This document shows, piece after piece, positions 15,476-24,953 of a stretch of 42,614 bases of DNA. Source of the DNA: SIG575 sp045534165. Lineage in GTDB: Bacteria > Bacillota > Clostridia > Oscillospirales > Acutalibacteraceae. Made by a program: the position numbers and the translations under genes. Numbering within the stretch: position 1 is the first letter of the stretch; the number at the start of each line of letters is the position of its first letter. Location of the stretch: assembly GCA_045534165.1 (NCBI GenBank), contig JAZSJD010000089.1, forward strand, positions 1-42,614. The letters run 5' to 3'. The notes below the pieces were generated by a model. That model made no database searches and was not told the origin of the DNA. It worked only from the letters and a program-made list of their open reading frames with translations.

Positions 15476-16303
15476 CTATAAGACGGCAGAAAAATATATA
15501 TTCAGCAAAACTATACCCGCAATAATCAAAGCAAGTATAAGTAAAAGAACAAAATCTCTGGCTGAAAACTTCATTTTCTTCATTCTTGTTCTGCCATCTC
15601 CACCTGTATAACAACGGCAATCCATTGCAAAAGCAAGCTCATAAGCTCTTCTGAAAGAAGAAACAAAAAGCGGAATAATTATCGGTATAAGAGCTTTGGC
15701 ACGTTGCAAAATTCCTCCGCTTTCAAGGTCTGCACCTCTTGCTTTCTGAGCATTCATTATTTTATCAATTTCCTCAATAAGTGTAGGAATAAATCTGAGA
15801 GCAAGTGTCATCATCATTGCAAGAGTGTGAACCCTGAAATTAAATGGTTTCAATATAAAATCAAGAGGTTTCAACAACTTCTCAATACCATCCGTAAGCA
15901 TTGTGGGTGTTGTTGTATAAGTTAAAAGCGAGCTGATAATTATAAGGCAAATAATACGAACTGCAATGAAAACTGCTGTGAATATTGCTTTATCTGTTAT
16001 AGTTATTTTCCAGAAAGAAACAAGTTCTTTTCCGCCTGATGTATAAAACACGTTCAAAACAGCAGTAAGCAAAACAAGTGGTATTATTGGCTTAACACTT
16101 TTCAGAAACATCCTGATCGGAACTTTTGATATAATTACATAAACCAGCGTAAGCGCTGTCATAACACCTAAGGCATAGAAATTTTTGCATATAAAAATGA
16201 CAACTATAAACGCAATAGTCAACAAAAGTTTTGTTCTGGGATCTGCTTTGTGCAGAATAGAGTCAGCTTTATAATACTGACCGATTGTTATATCTTTAAT
16301 CAT
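15476..16303 (-). CDS. ecfT: ECF transporter transmembrane T component
   Basis: A 275-residue membrane protein, the scaffold of group II energy-coupling factor vitamin transporters. The N-terminus contains SILHKADPRTKLLLTIAFI, a family signature. The two coupling-helix motifs that touch the ATPases are AQKARGAD and AMDCRCY. The second has Cys where the usual AxxARG motif has Gly. Five or six helices are visible. Its ATG overlaps the stop of ecfA2 (ATGA). It should serve several S components encoded elsewhere, since none is in the window. Confidence 0.92.
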   Translation of the reverse strand: MIKDITIGQYYKADSILHKADPRTKLLLTIAFIVVIFICKNFYALGVMTALTLVYVIISKVPIRMFLKSVKPIIPLVLLTAVLNVFYTSGGKELVSFWKITITDKAIFTAVFIAVRIICLIIISSLLTYTTTPTMLTDGIEKLLKPLDFILKPFNFRVHTLAMMMTLALRFIPTLIEEIDKIMNAQKARGADLESGGILQRAKALIPIIIPLFVSSFRRAYELAFAMDCRCYTGGDGRTRMKKMKFSARDFVLLLILALIIAGIVLLNIYFSAVL

Positions 16304-17163
16304 AATGAATACCCCTCCCCTTTAAGACGGAGTATCTCATTAACACCCTGCTCAACAGTGTAAATGTTTTCACGAACCGGAAGACCTTCTTTTTTTAATT
16401 TAACAAAAATTCTTGTAATCTGAGGAACATTCAATCCCATAGTTACAAGTTCATCCGCTTTGGAATAGACCTCATCTATCGTTCCGTACATGGCAACTTC
16501 TCCTTTGTTCATAACAAGAACTTTTGTTGCAAGACGAGCAACATCTTCCATGCTGTGAGAAACGATAATTACAGTACAACCTGTTTTTTCTCTGTATTCA
16601 CGGATAAGTTGGAATACAGTATCTCTGCCCTGAGGGTCGAGACCCGCAGTCGGTTCATCAAGAACAAGCACTTCAGGCTCCATTGCCATTACACCTGCAA
16701 TAGCAACACGCCTTTTTTCACCGCCTGATAAATCAAAAGGTGATTTTTCCAGATAAGATTCATCAAGACCTACATATTTTATACATTTATGTACACGTCT
16801 TTGGATTTCTTCATCATCAAGTTTCATATTTTTAGGGCCAAAAGCAATATCTTTTGCAACGGTTTCTTCAAAAAGCTGATACTCCGGATACTGGAAACAA
16901 AGACCAACTTTAAATCTTGATTCAGCTGCAGTTTTTTTGTTTTCATTAATATCTTTTCCCTTAAGAAAAACCTGTCCCTTATCAGGTTTTAACAAGCCAT
17001 TAAAATGCTGAACAAGGGTACTTTTACCTGAACCTGTATGACCGATAATTCCTACAAGTTCACCTTTTTCTATATCAAAACTGCAATCATTTAATGCAAC
17101 TGCTTCCGAGGACGTTCTCTGCCCATAAATATGGGTCAGCCCCCTTACGGATAACACGTTCAT
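16300..17163 (-). CDS. ecfA2: ECF transporter ATP-binding protein A2
   Basis: A 287-residue ABC ATPase. Walker A is GHTGSGKSTLVQHFNG, the signature is LSGGEKRRVAIAG, Walker B is VLVLDEPTAGLDP, and the H-loop is IIVSHSMEDV. The Q-loop FQYPEYQLFEETV is typical of EcfA2, as is the C-terminal extension that forms the dimer with EcfA1. It lies between ecfA1 and ecfT in the standard order. Confidence 0.93.
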   Translation of the reverse strand: MNVLSVRGLTHIYGQRTSSEAVALNDCSFDIEKGELVGIIGHTGSGKSTLVQHFNGLLKPDKGQVFLKGKDINENKKTAAESRFKVGLCFQYPEYQLFEETVAKDIAFGPKNMKLDDEEIQRRVHKCIKYVGLDESYLEKSPFDLSGGEKRRVAIAGVMAMEPEVLVLDEPTAGLDPQGRDTVFQLIREYREKTGCTVIIVSHSMEDVARLATKVLVMNKGEVAMYGTIDEVYSKADELVTMGLNVPQITRIFVKLKKEGLPVRENIYTVEQGVNEILRLKGEGYSL

Positions 17164-17190
17164 TCAAACACCTTTTTTCTCAGAATTTAT

Positions 17191-18039
17191 TTAAAACAAA
17201 GATTTGACTGCTTTTACACATTCATCTTCATAAAGAATATTTTCGCCAAGATCGATACCTTTTGCTAAAAGCCTGACTCTTAATTCAGTTGCCTGAGGGA
17301 CATCAAGACCCACTTTTTTCAAAGCATCAATATCACTGAAAACTTCTCTTGGAGTTGCGTCAATCATAACTTCCGAATTGTTAATAACAATTACTCTGTC
17401 TGCCAAAACAGCTTCTTCCATAAAATGAGTGATATACATTACTGTTTTGCCTTGCTCACGATTAATTTTTAATATTGCATCCATAACAGCTTGTCTGCCT
17501 CTTGGGTCAAGCATAGCAGTCGGTTCATCAAAAACTATGCAATCAGTTTCCATTGCAAGTATACCTGCAATAGCAACACGTTGTTTCTGACCACCGGAAA
17601 GATTATGAGGTTCTGCAAGACGCATTTCGTACATCTCAACGGTTTTTAATGATTCATCAACACGTCTTCTTATTTCATCAGGCGGAACACCAAGATTTTC
17701 AGGACCAAAAGCCACATCATCTTCAACAATTGTAGCTACAATCTGATTATCGGGATTCTGAAAAACCATACCTACTTTTTTTCTGATTTCATACTTAAGA
17801 CTTTCATCAGCAGTGTCCATTCCGCAAACAGTAACTTTTCCGTTTTCCGGCACATGAATTGCATTTGTTAATTTAGCAAGTGTGGATTTACCTGAACCAT
17901 TATGACCGAGAACTGCAATAAGTTCGCCCTGCTTTACCGTCAAATTTATGTTTTTCAAGGCAAGTGGCATCTGAACTTCATCTTCACCGCTGTCATAACG
18001 GAAGGAAACATTTTCAAATTTAATAAATTCTTCTGACAT
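17191..18039 (-). CDS. ecfA1: ECF transporter ATP-binding protein A1
   Basis: A 282-residue ABC ATPase paired with EcfA2. Walker A is GHNGSGKSTLAK, the Q-loop is FQNPDNQIVATIVEDDVAFG, the signature is LSGGQKQRVAIAG, Walker B is IVFDEPTAMLDP and the H-loop is YITHFMEEA. I start it at 18039 (MSEEF), with AAGGT 7 bases before. An in-frame start at 18078 would overlap the preceding methyltransferase gene and lacks a better ribosome site. Confidence 0.93.
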   Translation of the reverse strand: MSEEFIKFENVSFRYDSGEDEVQMPLALKNINLTVKQGELIAVLGHNGSGKSTLAKLTNAIHVPENGKVTVCGMDTADESLKYEIRKKVGMVFQNPDNQIVATIVEDDVAFGPENLGVPPDEIRRRVDESLKTVEMYEMRLAEPHNLSGGQKQRVAIAGILAMETDCIVFDEPTAMLDPRGRQAVMDAILKINREQGKTVMYITHFMEEAVLADRVIVINNSEVMIDATPREVFSDIDALKKVGLDVPQATELRVRLLAKGIDLGENILYEDECVKAVKSLF

Positions 18040-18049
18040 AATTTTTACC

Positions 18050-18916
18050 TTATTTCTTTTCCCATATTGCCGTTGCACCGCAAGGAAGTACCATCTTTGA
18101 TGAAGTTACAGGTATACCTATTTCATCGCTTGAAACTTCACCACCGAATTTAGAAACCATTATGCTACCAAGTATGTACTGCATAACAGAAGGTGCAAGA
18201 CCCGTTGTGTAAGAATTAATAAACATAGCAAGAGCATCATCAGATACTATCTCACTGCAAAGAGAAACAAAATTATAAACTTCATCCTCTAATTTCCATA
18301 TTTCCCCACCAGGTCCTCTACCATATGAAGGCGGGTCCATAATAATTATATCGTATTTGTTGCCTCTTCGTATTTCACGCTGAACAAATTTTATACAGTC
18401 ATCTACAAGCCATCTTACCGGTTTATCACTGACGCCACTCAACATGGCATTCTCTCTTGCCCACTGCACCATACCTTTTGATGCATCAACGTGGGTAACA
18501 TTTGCTCCGGCTTTAAGGCAGGCAATTGTTGCTCCGCCGGTATAAGCAAACAAATTAAGTACTTTAACAGGTCTGTCAGCTTTTTTTATTATTTCAGTCA
18601 TATAATCCCAGTTAACAGCCTGTTCCGGAAAAAGTCCGGTATGCTTGAATCCCATAGTTTTTATATGAAAAGTAAGGTTATTATAATCAATATTCCACTC
18701 ATCCGGAATACGGGTAAAAGTTTCCCATTTGCCACCACCACTGTTTGAGCGATGGTAACGTGCATTAGCCTTTTTCCACAAAGGATGCTTCTTTTCAGTT
18801 TTCCAGATTACCTGCGGATCGGGACGAATAAGAGTAATATCCCCCCAACGTTCAAGACGTTCCCCGTCAGAACAGTCAATTAATTCATAATCTTTCCACG
18901 AACTTGGTGTACGCAT
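18050..18916 (-). CDS. Class I SAM-dependent methyltransferase (RlmI/RlmK-like)
   Basis: A 288-residue Rossmann-fold methyltransferase. The SAM loop is LNLFAYTGGATIACLKAGA, followed by the acidic motif II VDASKGMVQWAREN. Motif IV is MDPPSYGRG, where DPPS/DPPSY is shared with the RlmI and RlmL/K large-subunit rRNA methyltransferases. There is no PUA domain, which RlmI has, so the exact target is open; 23S rRNA cytosine or guanosine is likely. The gene sits between glmM and ecfA1 in the long operon, with AAGGAG before the ATG. Confidence 0.82.
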   Translation of the reverse strand: MRTPSSWKDYELIDCSDGERLERWGDITLIRPDPQVIWKTEKKHPLWKKANARYHRSNSGGGKWETFTRIPDEWNIDYNNLTFHIKTMGFKHTGLFPEQAVNWDYMTEIIKKADRPVKVLNLFAYTGGATIACLKAGANVTHVDASKGMVQWARENAMLSGVSDKPVRWLVDDCIKFVQREIRRGNKYDIIIMDPPSYGRGPGGEIWKLEDEVYNFVSLCSEIVSDDALAMFINSYTTGLAPSVMQYILGSIMVSKFGGEVSSDEIGIPVTSSKMVLPCGATAIWEKK

Positions 18917-18926
18917 ATTAATCTCC

Positions 18927-20276
18927 TTACATTAATCTTTCTTCAACTACTTCAGCAACTTCACGTGCAAGCTTTTCAATTATTTCAATATTCTCGCCTT
19001 CAAGCATAATTCTCACTAAAGGTTCAGTGCCTGAAACGCGGACTAAAATTCTGCCACTATTACCTAATTCTTTTTCGGCTTCATTAATTGCAATTTTTAT
19101 AGATTCATCAGTTGAAAACCGTACTTTACCCATTTGCGACACACGCACATTCCTGGTTACTTGCGGATAAACAACCATTTCATTTGCGAGTTCAGAAAGT
19201 TTTTTACCGGTTTTCTTCATTATTCTCAACAACTGCAGTGCAGTCAGCTGTCCGTCCCCTGTTGATGCGTAATCAAGAAATATTACGTGACCTGATTGCT
19301 CACCGCCTAAGTTATAGTCATTTTCAAGCATATTTTCAAGCACATATCTGTCACCAACAATTGTTTTTTCGCATTTTATATGGTTCTCTTCACAAAACCT
19401 GAAAAAACCCATATTACTCATAACAGTAACAACAGCAGTATCTGATTTTAATTTATTTTCACTTTTTAAGAATTTGGCACAGATGGAAATAATCTTATCT
19501 CCATCAACAATCTCACCGTTTTCATCAACACACAGAAGTCTGTCTGCGTCGCCATCGAAAGCAAGACCGACTTGGCATTCCGGGTGTGATTTAACAAAAC
19601 GACTTATATTATCAAGATTTGTTGAGCCACAATCTTTATTTATATTTATACCATCAGGATTGTCAGCAATCGAATAAGAATTTGCTCCTAATCTTTCAAA
19701 CATCATTGGTGCAGTGACACTCGAAGAACCGTTTGCACAGTCGATTGCAATGTTCATTCCTTCAAAATCACAATCAATTGTCGTTTCAAGATGTGCAATA
19801 TAATCAAATATAGCAAAATCAGAACGACTTATTCTGCCAACATCACCGCCAATAATTTTAGGCATAACAGAAGTTTCATCAAGGATAATGGATTCGATTT
19901 TTTCTTCAACACTATCCGGTAATTTATAACCATCACTTTTAAATATTTTAATTCCGTTATATTCACAGGAATTATGAGAAGCTGATATCATAATACCTGC
20001 ATCATATCTGTATTTTTTAACAAGATACGCAACTGCAGGTGTAGGAACAACACCTAACAAAAGAACGTCTGCACCAACTGAACAAAGGCCTGCCGAAATA
20101 GAAGATTCCAACATTTCTGATGAAATTCTCGTATCCATTCCAATCATAACTTTCGGTCTTTTTTTATCTGCCGAAAGCACAATTGCCACAGCTCTTCCGA
20201 TCTGCATTGCTAACTCACAGGTTAAATCAAGGTTAGCTATGCCTCTTGCTCCGTCAGTACCAAACAATCTTCCCAT
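18927..20276 (-). CDS. glmM: Phosphoglucosamine mutase
   Basis: A 449-residue alpha-D-phosphohexomutase that converts glucosamine-6-phosphate to glucosamine-1-phosphate for peptidoglycan and other amino sugar polymers. The start MGRLFGTDGARGIAN is the GlmM signature. The phosphoserine loop ISASHN places the catalytic Ser at residue 100, the metal loop is DGDADR, the sugar loop is GGEQSGH and the phosphate-binding loop is VRVSGTEPLVR. It is distinct from the second phosphohexomutase at 28798-30519. It lies 13 bases after ruvB. Confidence 0.96.
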   Translation of the reverse strand: MGRLFGTDGARGIANLDLTCELAMQIGRAVAIVLSADKKRPKVMIGMDTRISSEMLESSISAGLCSVGADVLLLGVVPTPAVAYLVKKYRYDAGIMISASHNSCEYNGIKIFKSDGYKLPDSVEEKIESIILDETSVMPKIIGGDVGRISRSDFAIFDYIAHLETTIDCDFEGMNIAIDCANGSSSVTAPMMFERLGANSYSIADNPDGININKDCGSTNLDNISRFVKSHPECQVGLAFDGDADRLLCVDENGEIVDGDKIISICAKFLKSENKLKSDTAVVTVMSNMGFFRFCEENHIKCEKTIVGDRYVLENMLENDYNLGGEQSGHVIFLDYASTGDGQLTALQLLRIMKKTGKKLSELANEMVVYPQVTRNVRVSQMGKVRFSTDESIKIAINEAEKELGNSGRILVRVSGTEPLVRIMLEGENIEIIEKLAREVAEVVEERLM

Positions 20277-20289
20277 AAAAAAGCTCCAA

Positions 20290-21315
20290 TCACATCATCA
20301 TTTGTTGACCGGGCATCGGAATTCCTAAGTGATTATATCCTGCAGGAGTAACCACTCTTCCTCTGGGAGTTTTACTTATAAAACCAAGTTGCAAAAGATA
20401 AGGCTCGTAAACATCTTCGATTGTTACAGCCTCTTCACCGATTGTTGCTGCAATGGTTTCAAGTCCGACAGGACCACCATTGTAGTTTTTTATCATAGAA
20501 GTAAGCATTAATCTGTCGATATTATCAAGACCTAATTTGTCAATTTCCATTCTTGATAACGCGAGATTTGCACTTTCATCTGAAATTGTGCCATTGCCCA
20601 CAACTTCCGCAAAATCTCGTGAACGTTTTAAAAGCCTGTTTGCAATTCTGGGTGTACCTCTTGAACGGGAAGCGATTTCCAATGCTCCTTTACTTTCTAT
20701 GCCAATACCAAGAATATTAGCACTTCTGGTAACTATTTTACCCAGTTCTTCAGGCGAATATAACTCTAATCTCAAAACCACACCAAATCTGTCACGTAAA
20801 GGTGCCGAAAGCTGACCTGCTCTCGTGGTAGCACCAACAAGTGTAAAGTGGGGCAAATCTAATCTTATGGAACGTGCTGACGGTCCTTTACCGATGATAA
20901 TATCAAGTGCATTATCTTCCATTGCAGGATAAAGAACTTCCTCAACAGCTCGTGAAAGACGGTGAATTTCATCAATAAACAATACATCGCCTTCGTTAAG
21001 ATTGGTAAGTAAAGCTGCAAGGTCACCCGGTTTTTCAATTGCCGGACCTGATGTAACACGGAAATTTACGCCCATCTCATTTGCAATAATACCGGCAAGT
21101 GTGGTTTTACCTAATCCTGGAGGACCATAAAGCAAAACATGGTCAAGAGCTTCATTTCTCTTTTTGGCAGCTTCAATATAAATTTTCAGATTCTCTTTTA
21201 CTTTTTCCTGACCGATATAATCATCGATTGTCCTCGGTCGAAGTGATAACTCAAGGTCAACATCATCCGGAGAATAATCAGGAGTTACAATTCTGTTTTC
21301 AAAATCTGTATCCAT
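20290..21315 (-). CDS. ruvB: Holliday junction helicase motor RuvB
   Basis: A 341-residue AAA+ ATPase that drives branch migration with RuvA. LRPRTIDDYIGQEKVKENL is the family start; Walker A is GPPGLGKTTLAG, Walker B LFIDEIHRL and sensor 1 GATTRAG. The C-terminal winged helix contains GFISKTPRGRV. Length and motifs are complete. Third gene of the ruvC-ruvA-ruvB set. Confidence 0.98.
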   Translation of the reverse strand: MDTDFENRIVTPDYSPDDVDLELSLRPRTIDDYIGQEKVKENLKIYIEAAKKRNEALDHVLLYGPPGLGKTTLAGIIANEMGVNFRVTSGPAIEKPGDLAALLTNLNEGDVLFIDEIHRLSRAVEEVLYPAMEDNALDIIIGKGPSARSIRLDLPHFTLVGATTRAGQLSAPLRDRFGVVLRLELYSPEELGKIVTRSANILGIGIESKGALEIASRSRGTPRIANRLLKRSRDFAEVVGNGTISDESANLALSRMEIDKLGLDNIDRLMLTSMIKNYNGGPVGLETIAATIGEEAVTIEDVYEPYLLQLGFISKTPRGRVVTPAGYNHLGIPMPGQQMMM

Positions 21316-21332
21316 TGCTGTTCATCCTTCCA

Positions 21333-21938
21333 TTACTGTGACATCAATTTTTTCAGACCAACTTTTATGAGCTCTTCGGTTGACAAAGTAACATCTGAAC
21401 CTTTAAGCGCATTCTGTGCTTCCGTTTTTGTATACCCTAAAGAAACAAGTGCCGCAACAGCCTCGGCAAGAGAACCTGTTGTCTGAGCAGAAACCATATC
21501 TTCTTCTTTGAGAATACCTACAGCTTCTTCAAGATCAATTTTAAGTTTGTTTTTAAGTTCAAGTACTACTCTCTGTGCAAGTTTCGGACCAACGCCTTGT
21601 GCCTGTGTGATTGCTTTAACATCACCAACAGCTACACTTGCTGCAAGAGCTTCAGGACTGAGTCTTGACAAAATTGCAAGACCTGCTTTAGGGCCTACAC
21701 CGGAAACAGAAATCAATTGTTTGAAACATTCTAATTCTTTTTTATCATAGAAAGCAAATAAATCCATTGCATCTTCGCGAACATTAAGATAAGTAAAAAC
21801 AAACACATCCTCCCCTGTTTTAGGAAGACGTTTTAACGTGTTTAAAGTTGAAAAACATAAATAACCGACACCGCCACACTCAACAACAAGCGAGGTTTCA
21901 TCAGTAAAAATAAGTTTACCTCTTAAACTGTAATACAA
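21333..21938 (-). CDS. ruvA: Holliday junction recognition protein RuvA
   Basis: A 201-residue protein that binds four-way junctions and recruits RuvB. The N-terminal OB fold (residues 1-62), the helix-hairpin-helix segments around GVGPKAGLAIL and GVGPKLAQRVVLELK, and the C-terminal RuvB-binding domain with AVAALVSLGYTKTEA are all present. The start is a TTG at 21938, supported by AGGAG 9 bases upstream and by the family N-terminus (YYSLRGKL). It follows ruvC by 14 bases. Confidence 0.96.
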   Translation of the reverse strand: MYYSLRGKLIFTDETSLVVECGGVGYLCFSTLNTLKRLPKTGEDVFVFTYLNVREDAMDLFAFYDKKELECFKQLISVSGVGPKAGLAILSRLSPEALAASVAVGDVKAITQAQGVGPKLAQRVVLELKNKLKIDLEEAVGILKEEDMVSAQTTGSLAEAVAALVSLGYTKTEAQNALKGSDVTLSTEELIKVGLKKLMSQ

Positions 21939-21952
21939 AGCAATTCACTCCT

Positions 21953-22444
21953 TTATCTTAATCTGCCAAGCAAAGAACCATGAGCATGAGCATGACAAAT
22001 TGCCATTGCCAATGCATCTGCTACGTCATCAGGTTTTGGAATTTTTTCAAGATGAAGAATCATTTTTGTCATTTCCTGAACCTGCTTTTTTTCTGCCCTG
22101 CCATAACCTACAACACTCTGCTTTACCTGCAAAGGAGTATACTCAAAGGCAGGTAAATTATTTTTTTGTGCAGCAAGCATTATAACGCCTCTTGCCTGAC
22201 CAACATCAATAACCGTTTTCTGGTTTGAATTGAAAAAAAGTTTTTCAATAGCCAAAGCATCGGGATGTGTACGTTTTATAATCTCCTCTACACCATCATA
22301 AATAACTTCAAGACGTCTGTTGAATGGCATACCCGCAGGTGTGGTTATTGCAGAATATTCTACAACCCTGAAATGGTTGTTTGCATATTCAATTACCCCA
22401 CAACCAACTATTGCATAACCGGGGTCAATTCCTAAAATTATCAT
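21953..22444 (-). CDS. ruvC: Crossover junction endodeoxyribonuclease RuvC
   Basis: A 163-residue RNase H-fold resolvase that cuts Holliday junctions. The first catalytic Asp is in LGIDPGYAIVGCGV, the Glu in AIEKLFF, and the last acidic pair in KPDDVADALAMAICHA. The length matches the family. It is the first gene of the long block and has the promoter at 22487-22515. Confidence 0.97.
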   Translation of the reverse strand: MIILGIDPGYAIVGCGVIEYANNHFRVVEYSAITTPAGMPFNRRLEVIYDGVEEIIKRTHPDALAIEKLFFNSNQKTVIDVGQARGVIMLAAQKNNLPAFEYTPLQVKQSVVGYGRAEKKQVQEMTKMILHLEKIPKPDDVADALAMAICHAHAHGSLLGRLR

Positions 22445-22486
22445 TTCTTCGCCTCATACACATAACTATCCATAATATATCAAGAT

Positions 22487-22515
22487 ATTATATCATAAAT
22501 AGATTTTCAAAGCAA
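22487..22515 (-). promoter_or_regulatory. Promoter for the ruvC-led operon
   Basis: Minus-strand TTGCTT (22515-22510) and a perfect TATAAT (22492-22487) have a 17-base spacer. It is 42 bases before ruvC. No strong terminator is visible until after DUF5711, so it may drive ten genes through 13521. Confidence 0.75.
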
Positions 22516-22540
22516 GAAGAAAAAACAATAAATTTATATG

Positions 22541-22580
22541 AAAAACAAAAAAGACCGTATCTTTTTCGGATACGGTCTTT
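22541..22580 (-). terminator. Terminator after the HAD phosphatase gene
   Basis: A perfect 12-bp stem (22550-22561 with 22569-22580, seven-base loop) is followed on the minus strand by TTTTTT-G-TTTTT. It lies four bases beyond the phosphatase stop codon and isolates the ruvC promoter. Confidence 0.92.
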
Positions 22581-22583
22581 GCC

Positions 22584-23120
22584 CTATTTATAATAAATAG
22601 TTTTTAAATCTCTGTATATATTCATAGTTTTGAGGAAATCAGCTTCCTCTTGTCTGACTCTCTTCCAATAATTCGGAATAAAAAACTCTCTCCTATAAGG
22701 TTTTACATAAACTGAAACTGCACCGCAATCATTTGCACCCATAACATCAGTAAACAATCTGTCGCCAATCAATGCAAGCTCACTTATTTTTACACCTGCA
22801 CTTTTTGCAGCAGCAACAATACATCTAATATCAGGTTTTTTTGCCGGTGCAAATGCTTCACATTTGAAAACCTTCCCCATAAACTTAGCTCTTGCATTAA
22901 AGGAATTAGAAATAATACAAAGCTTGAATCCGTTTTTTCTGACACATTCAGTCCATTTTTTAACACCCTTAAAAGGAGTTAAAGTGAAATCATAAACAGA
23001 TGTGTTATCAAGATCGATTGCGACTGCTTTAACACCCATTTTTTTCAAATCATCAATAGTGATATCAACTAAACGGTCAAAAATATACTTGGGTTTTGCA
23101 TTTACATTAGTATCAGTCAT
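22584..23120 (-). CDS. YqeG-family HAD phosphatase
   Basis: A 178-residue HAD-superfamily protein of the class IIIA (YqeG/GEP4-like) type. Motif I is AIDLDNTSVY near residue 36, motif II is IISNS near 70, motif III is the Lys in KKPDIRCI, and motif IV is LIGDRLFTDV near 118. The GEP4 relative in yeast dephosphorylates phosphatidylglycerol phosphate, so this could complete the step after pgsA; in B. subtilis YqeG is less defined. GGAG is 7 bases before the ATG. Its first 8 bases overlap the MFS gene's end, so the two are co-expressed. Confidence 0.85.
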   Translation of the reverse strand: MTDTNVNAKPKYIFDRLVDITIDDLKKMGVKAVAIDLDNTSVYDFTLTPFKGVKKWTECVRKNGFKLCIISNSFNARAKFMGKVFKCEAFAPAKKPDIRCIVAAAKSAGVKISELALIGDRLFTDVMGANDCGAVSVYVKPYRREFFIPNYWKRVRQEEADFLKTMNIYRDLKTIYYK

Positions 23121-24915
23121 CTGACATCTCCGCCTCTTTAATCATAACATCCGGAATTGCTTCACCATGTTTTACAAAGATGATGCAGAGCAATGAAAGT
23201 GCAAACGCTATGGGGCTGAATATAAAGAGTGAACTGTAAGTTCCGGAGAACATTCTGAAAATACCGAAAGCAATAGGTGCTGCAATCTGTGCTGAGAAAG
23301 TAGCTGTATAGTAATAACCTGTGAAAGTACCTACTTTTTCTACACCACCGATTTCGAGAACGAGAGGAAGTGTGTTAACAGTAATAAACATATTAGCAAA
23401 ACCAGCAAGAATAAGAACAGGGATAATGATAACATTAAGAACACCTATTACAGAAGTTACAGAAGCTTTGAGTGCACCGAGAGATTTACCGAATGAAGTT
23501 TCTTCATCAAAGTATCTTGCTGAAATCTCATTAATTCTGTTGACTGTGTCTTCACTTATTGTTGCATCAAATTCAGAATATACTGTATTGAATGAACTTA
23601 CATCTGCACCTGCATCTTTAAGAGTTCTGAATTCAATATATTTGTCAATATCCAATGTTTCATCTTCTGTAAGTTTAATGCCGTCTTTATCAGCTTGTTT
23701 TGTAAGTTCAGAATTATATTCAACAAGCTGGTCTGAAACTGCTGAATATGAATTATTTACACTTACATAATCTGAAAGTTTCATTGACTGCTGACCTATT
23801 GTTGCAAGCAATATTGAGAAGAAAATAACAAACACTGCGAGGAAAGCTGCAAGACCGGCAATAATAGTTTTCTTTCTGCCGAATTTCTTGCCGAATTTAC
23901 CTGCAGGAACAGCAGCAATCATTGAGCAAACCGCAAAAACTGCCATAAGCAATGTTGCAGCAAAAGCTTTCTTATGCAAAATTTCAGCTGAAAAAAGTGC
24001 AAAGAAAGTTGTAACAGCGTTTGAACCGCAGAAAAGGAAGAAGAGACCTGCAAGCATAAATACAAGGCTCTTACGTTCGCCTTTTGATAATTTAATAGCC
24101 TTAATACGTTCTTTTTCTGCTTTAGCTTCTTTTTCCTGGAACTCAGCAGCTCTGTTGTAAGCAACAGCTTTAAGGCGACTGTCAGGTTCATGAACAAAAA
24201 ATCTGAGAACAACAACAGCGATTAAAATTATAATTGAACCTAAAGCAAAAATATAGGGATAACCTTCTGATTCAACATAGTTACCCTTACCTCTTGTTAA
24301 ATCAAGGATAAAGCCTAAAGCCATACCTGCAACCATACCGATAAAGGTACCGACACCACCGCAAAGGTTGATAATTGCATTACCTTCACTTCTGAGTTCT
24401 GATGGTGTAAGGTCGGGCATCAAAGCAACAACAGGTGCACGCCAGAGTGACATTGACAATACAAAAAGTATAATTGTTGCCATAAGAAGTGCAAGACTGT
24501 TAAAATGCAAATAAATAATAGGAATTAACACAAAGAGCACTGCAGAAACAGGTGCGCCAAAGAAAATGAATGGTCTGCGCTTACCATATTTTGACCTGCA
24601 TCTGTCAGATAATTTACCAAATGCAGGCTGAAAGATAACACCAAAAACATTGTCAAAAGTCATTATCAGACCGATAAACAAGGGAATAAGAGAAAAAACA
24701 CCGTCGCCTTCCTGTGCTTGGGAAAACTTAAGCAAAGCAGGGAATTTTTCCATAAGGAATGTGTTCCATTGTCCAATCATCGGACTCTTTGAGAGCACAT
24801 CTTCAAGAATTGTTGTGATATACGGGTCATAAATCGCCCAGACAATTGATGTTGACATAAAACCAAAACCGATCAATACGGTCTTTTTTATGTCGAGTTT
24901 TAATTTTTCAGACAT
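23113..24915 (-). CDS. MFS transporter, sugar-cation symporter-like, with large insertion
   Basis: A 600-residue polytopic protein of the major facilitator superfamily. The loop between helices 2 and 3 reads GKLSDRCRSKYGKRRPFI, the MFS motif A region and close to the sugar/cation symporter (GPH) and SLC45 type. A second copy, AGKFGKKFGRKKT, follows helix 8. About twelve hydrophobic segments are visible, with a long cytoplasmic loop in the middle. A hydrophilic insertion of about 105 residues (roughly 375-480), rich in Asp, Glu and Ser, interrupts the C-terminal half. The start at 24915 has AGGAGA 6 bases before; a TTG at 24921 overlaps that site. The substrate may be a disaccharide, but this is not certain. 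Confidence 0.78.
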   Translation of the reverse strand: MSEKLKLDIKKTVLIGFGFMSTSIVWAIYDPYITTILEDVLSKSPMIGQWNTFLMEKFPALLKFSQAQEGDGVFSLIPLFIGLIMTFDNVFGVIFQPAFGKLSDRCRSKYGKRRPFIFFGAPVSAVLFVLIPIIYLHFNSLALLMATIILFVLSMSLWRAPVVALMPDLTPSELRSEGNAIINLCGGVGTFIGMVAGMALGFILDLTRGKGNYVESEGYPYIFALGSIIILIAVVVLRFFVHEPDSRLKAVAYNRAAEFQEKEAKAEKERIKAIKLSKGERKSLVFMLAGLFFLFCGSNAVTTFFALFSAEILHKKAFAATLLMAVFAVCSMIAAVPAGKFGKKFGRKKTIIAGLAAFLAVFVIFFSILLATIGQQSMKLSDYVSVNNSYSAVSDQLVEYNSELTKQADKDGIKLTEDETLDIDKYIEFRTLKDAGADVSSFNTVYSEFDATISEDTVNRINEISARYFDEETSFGKSLGALKASVTSVIGVLNVIIIPVLILAGFANMFITVNTLPLVLEIGGVEKVGTFTGYYYTATFSAQIAAPIAFGIFRMFSGTYSSLFIFSPIAFALSLLCIIFVKHGEAIPDVMIKEAEMSDD

Positions 24916-24953
24916 AAGCAATCTCCTTTTCTTTTACTTTATATCCATAAACA

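Noticed and set aside
23321..23770. 149-residue plus-strand frame over the MFS gene
   Set aside because: Antisense shadow in a gene with clear transporter motifs; low-complexity Ser/Leu/Thr composition.
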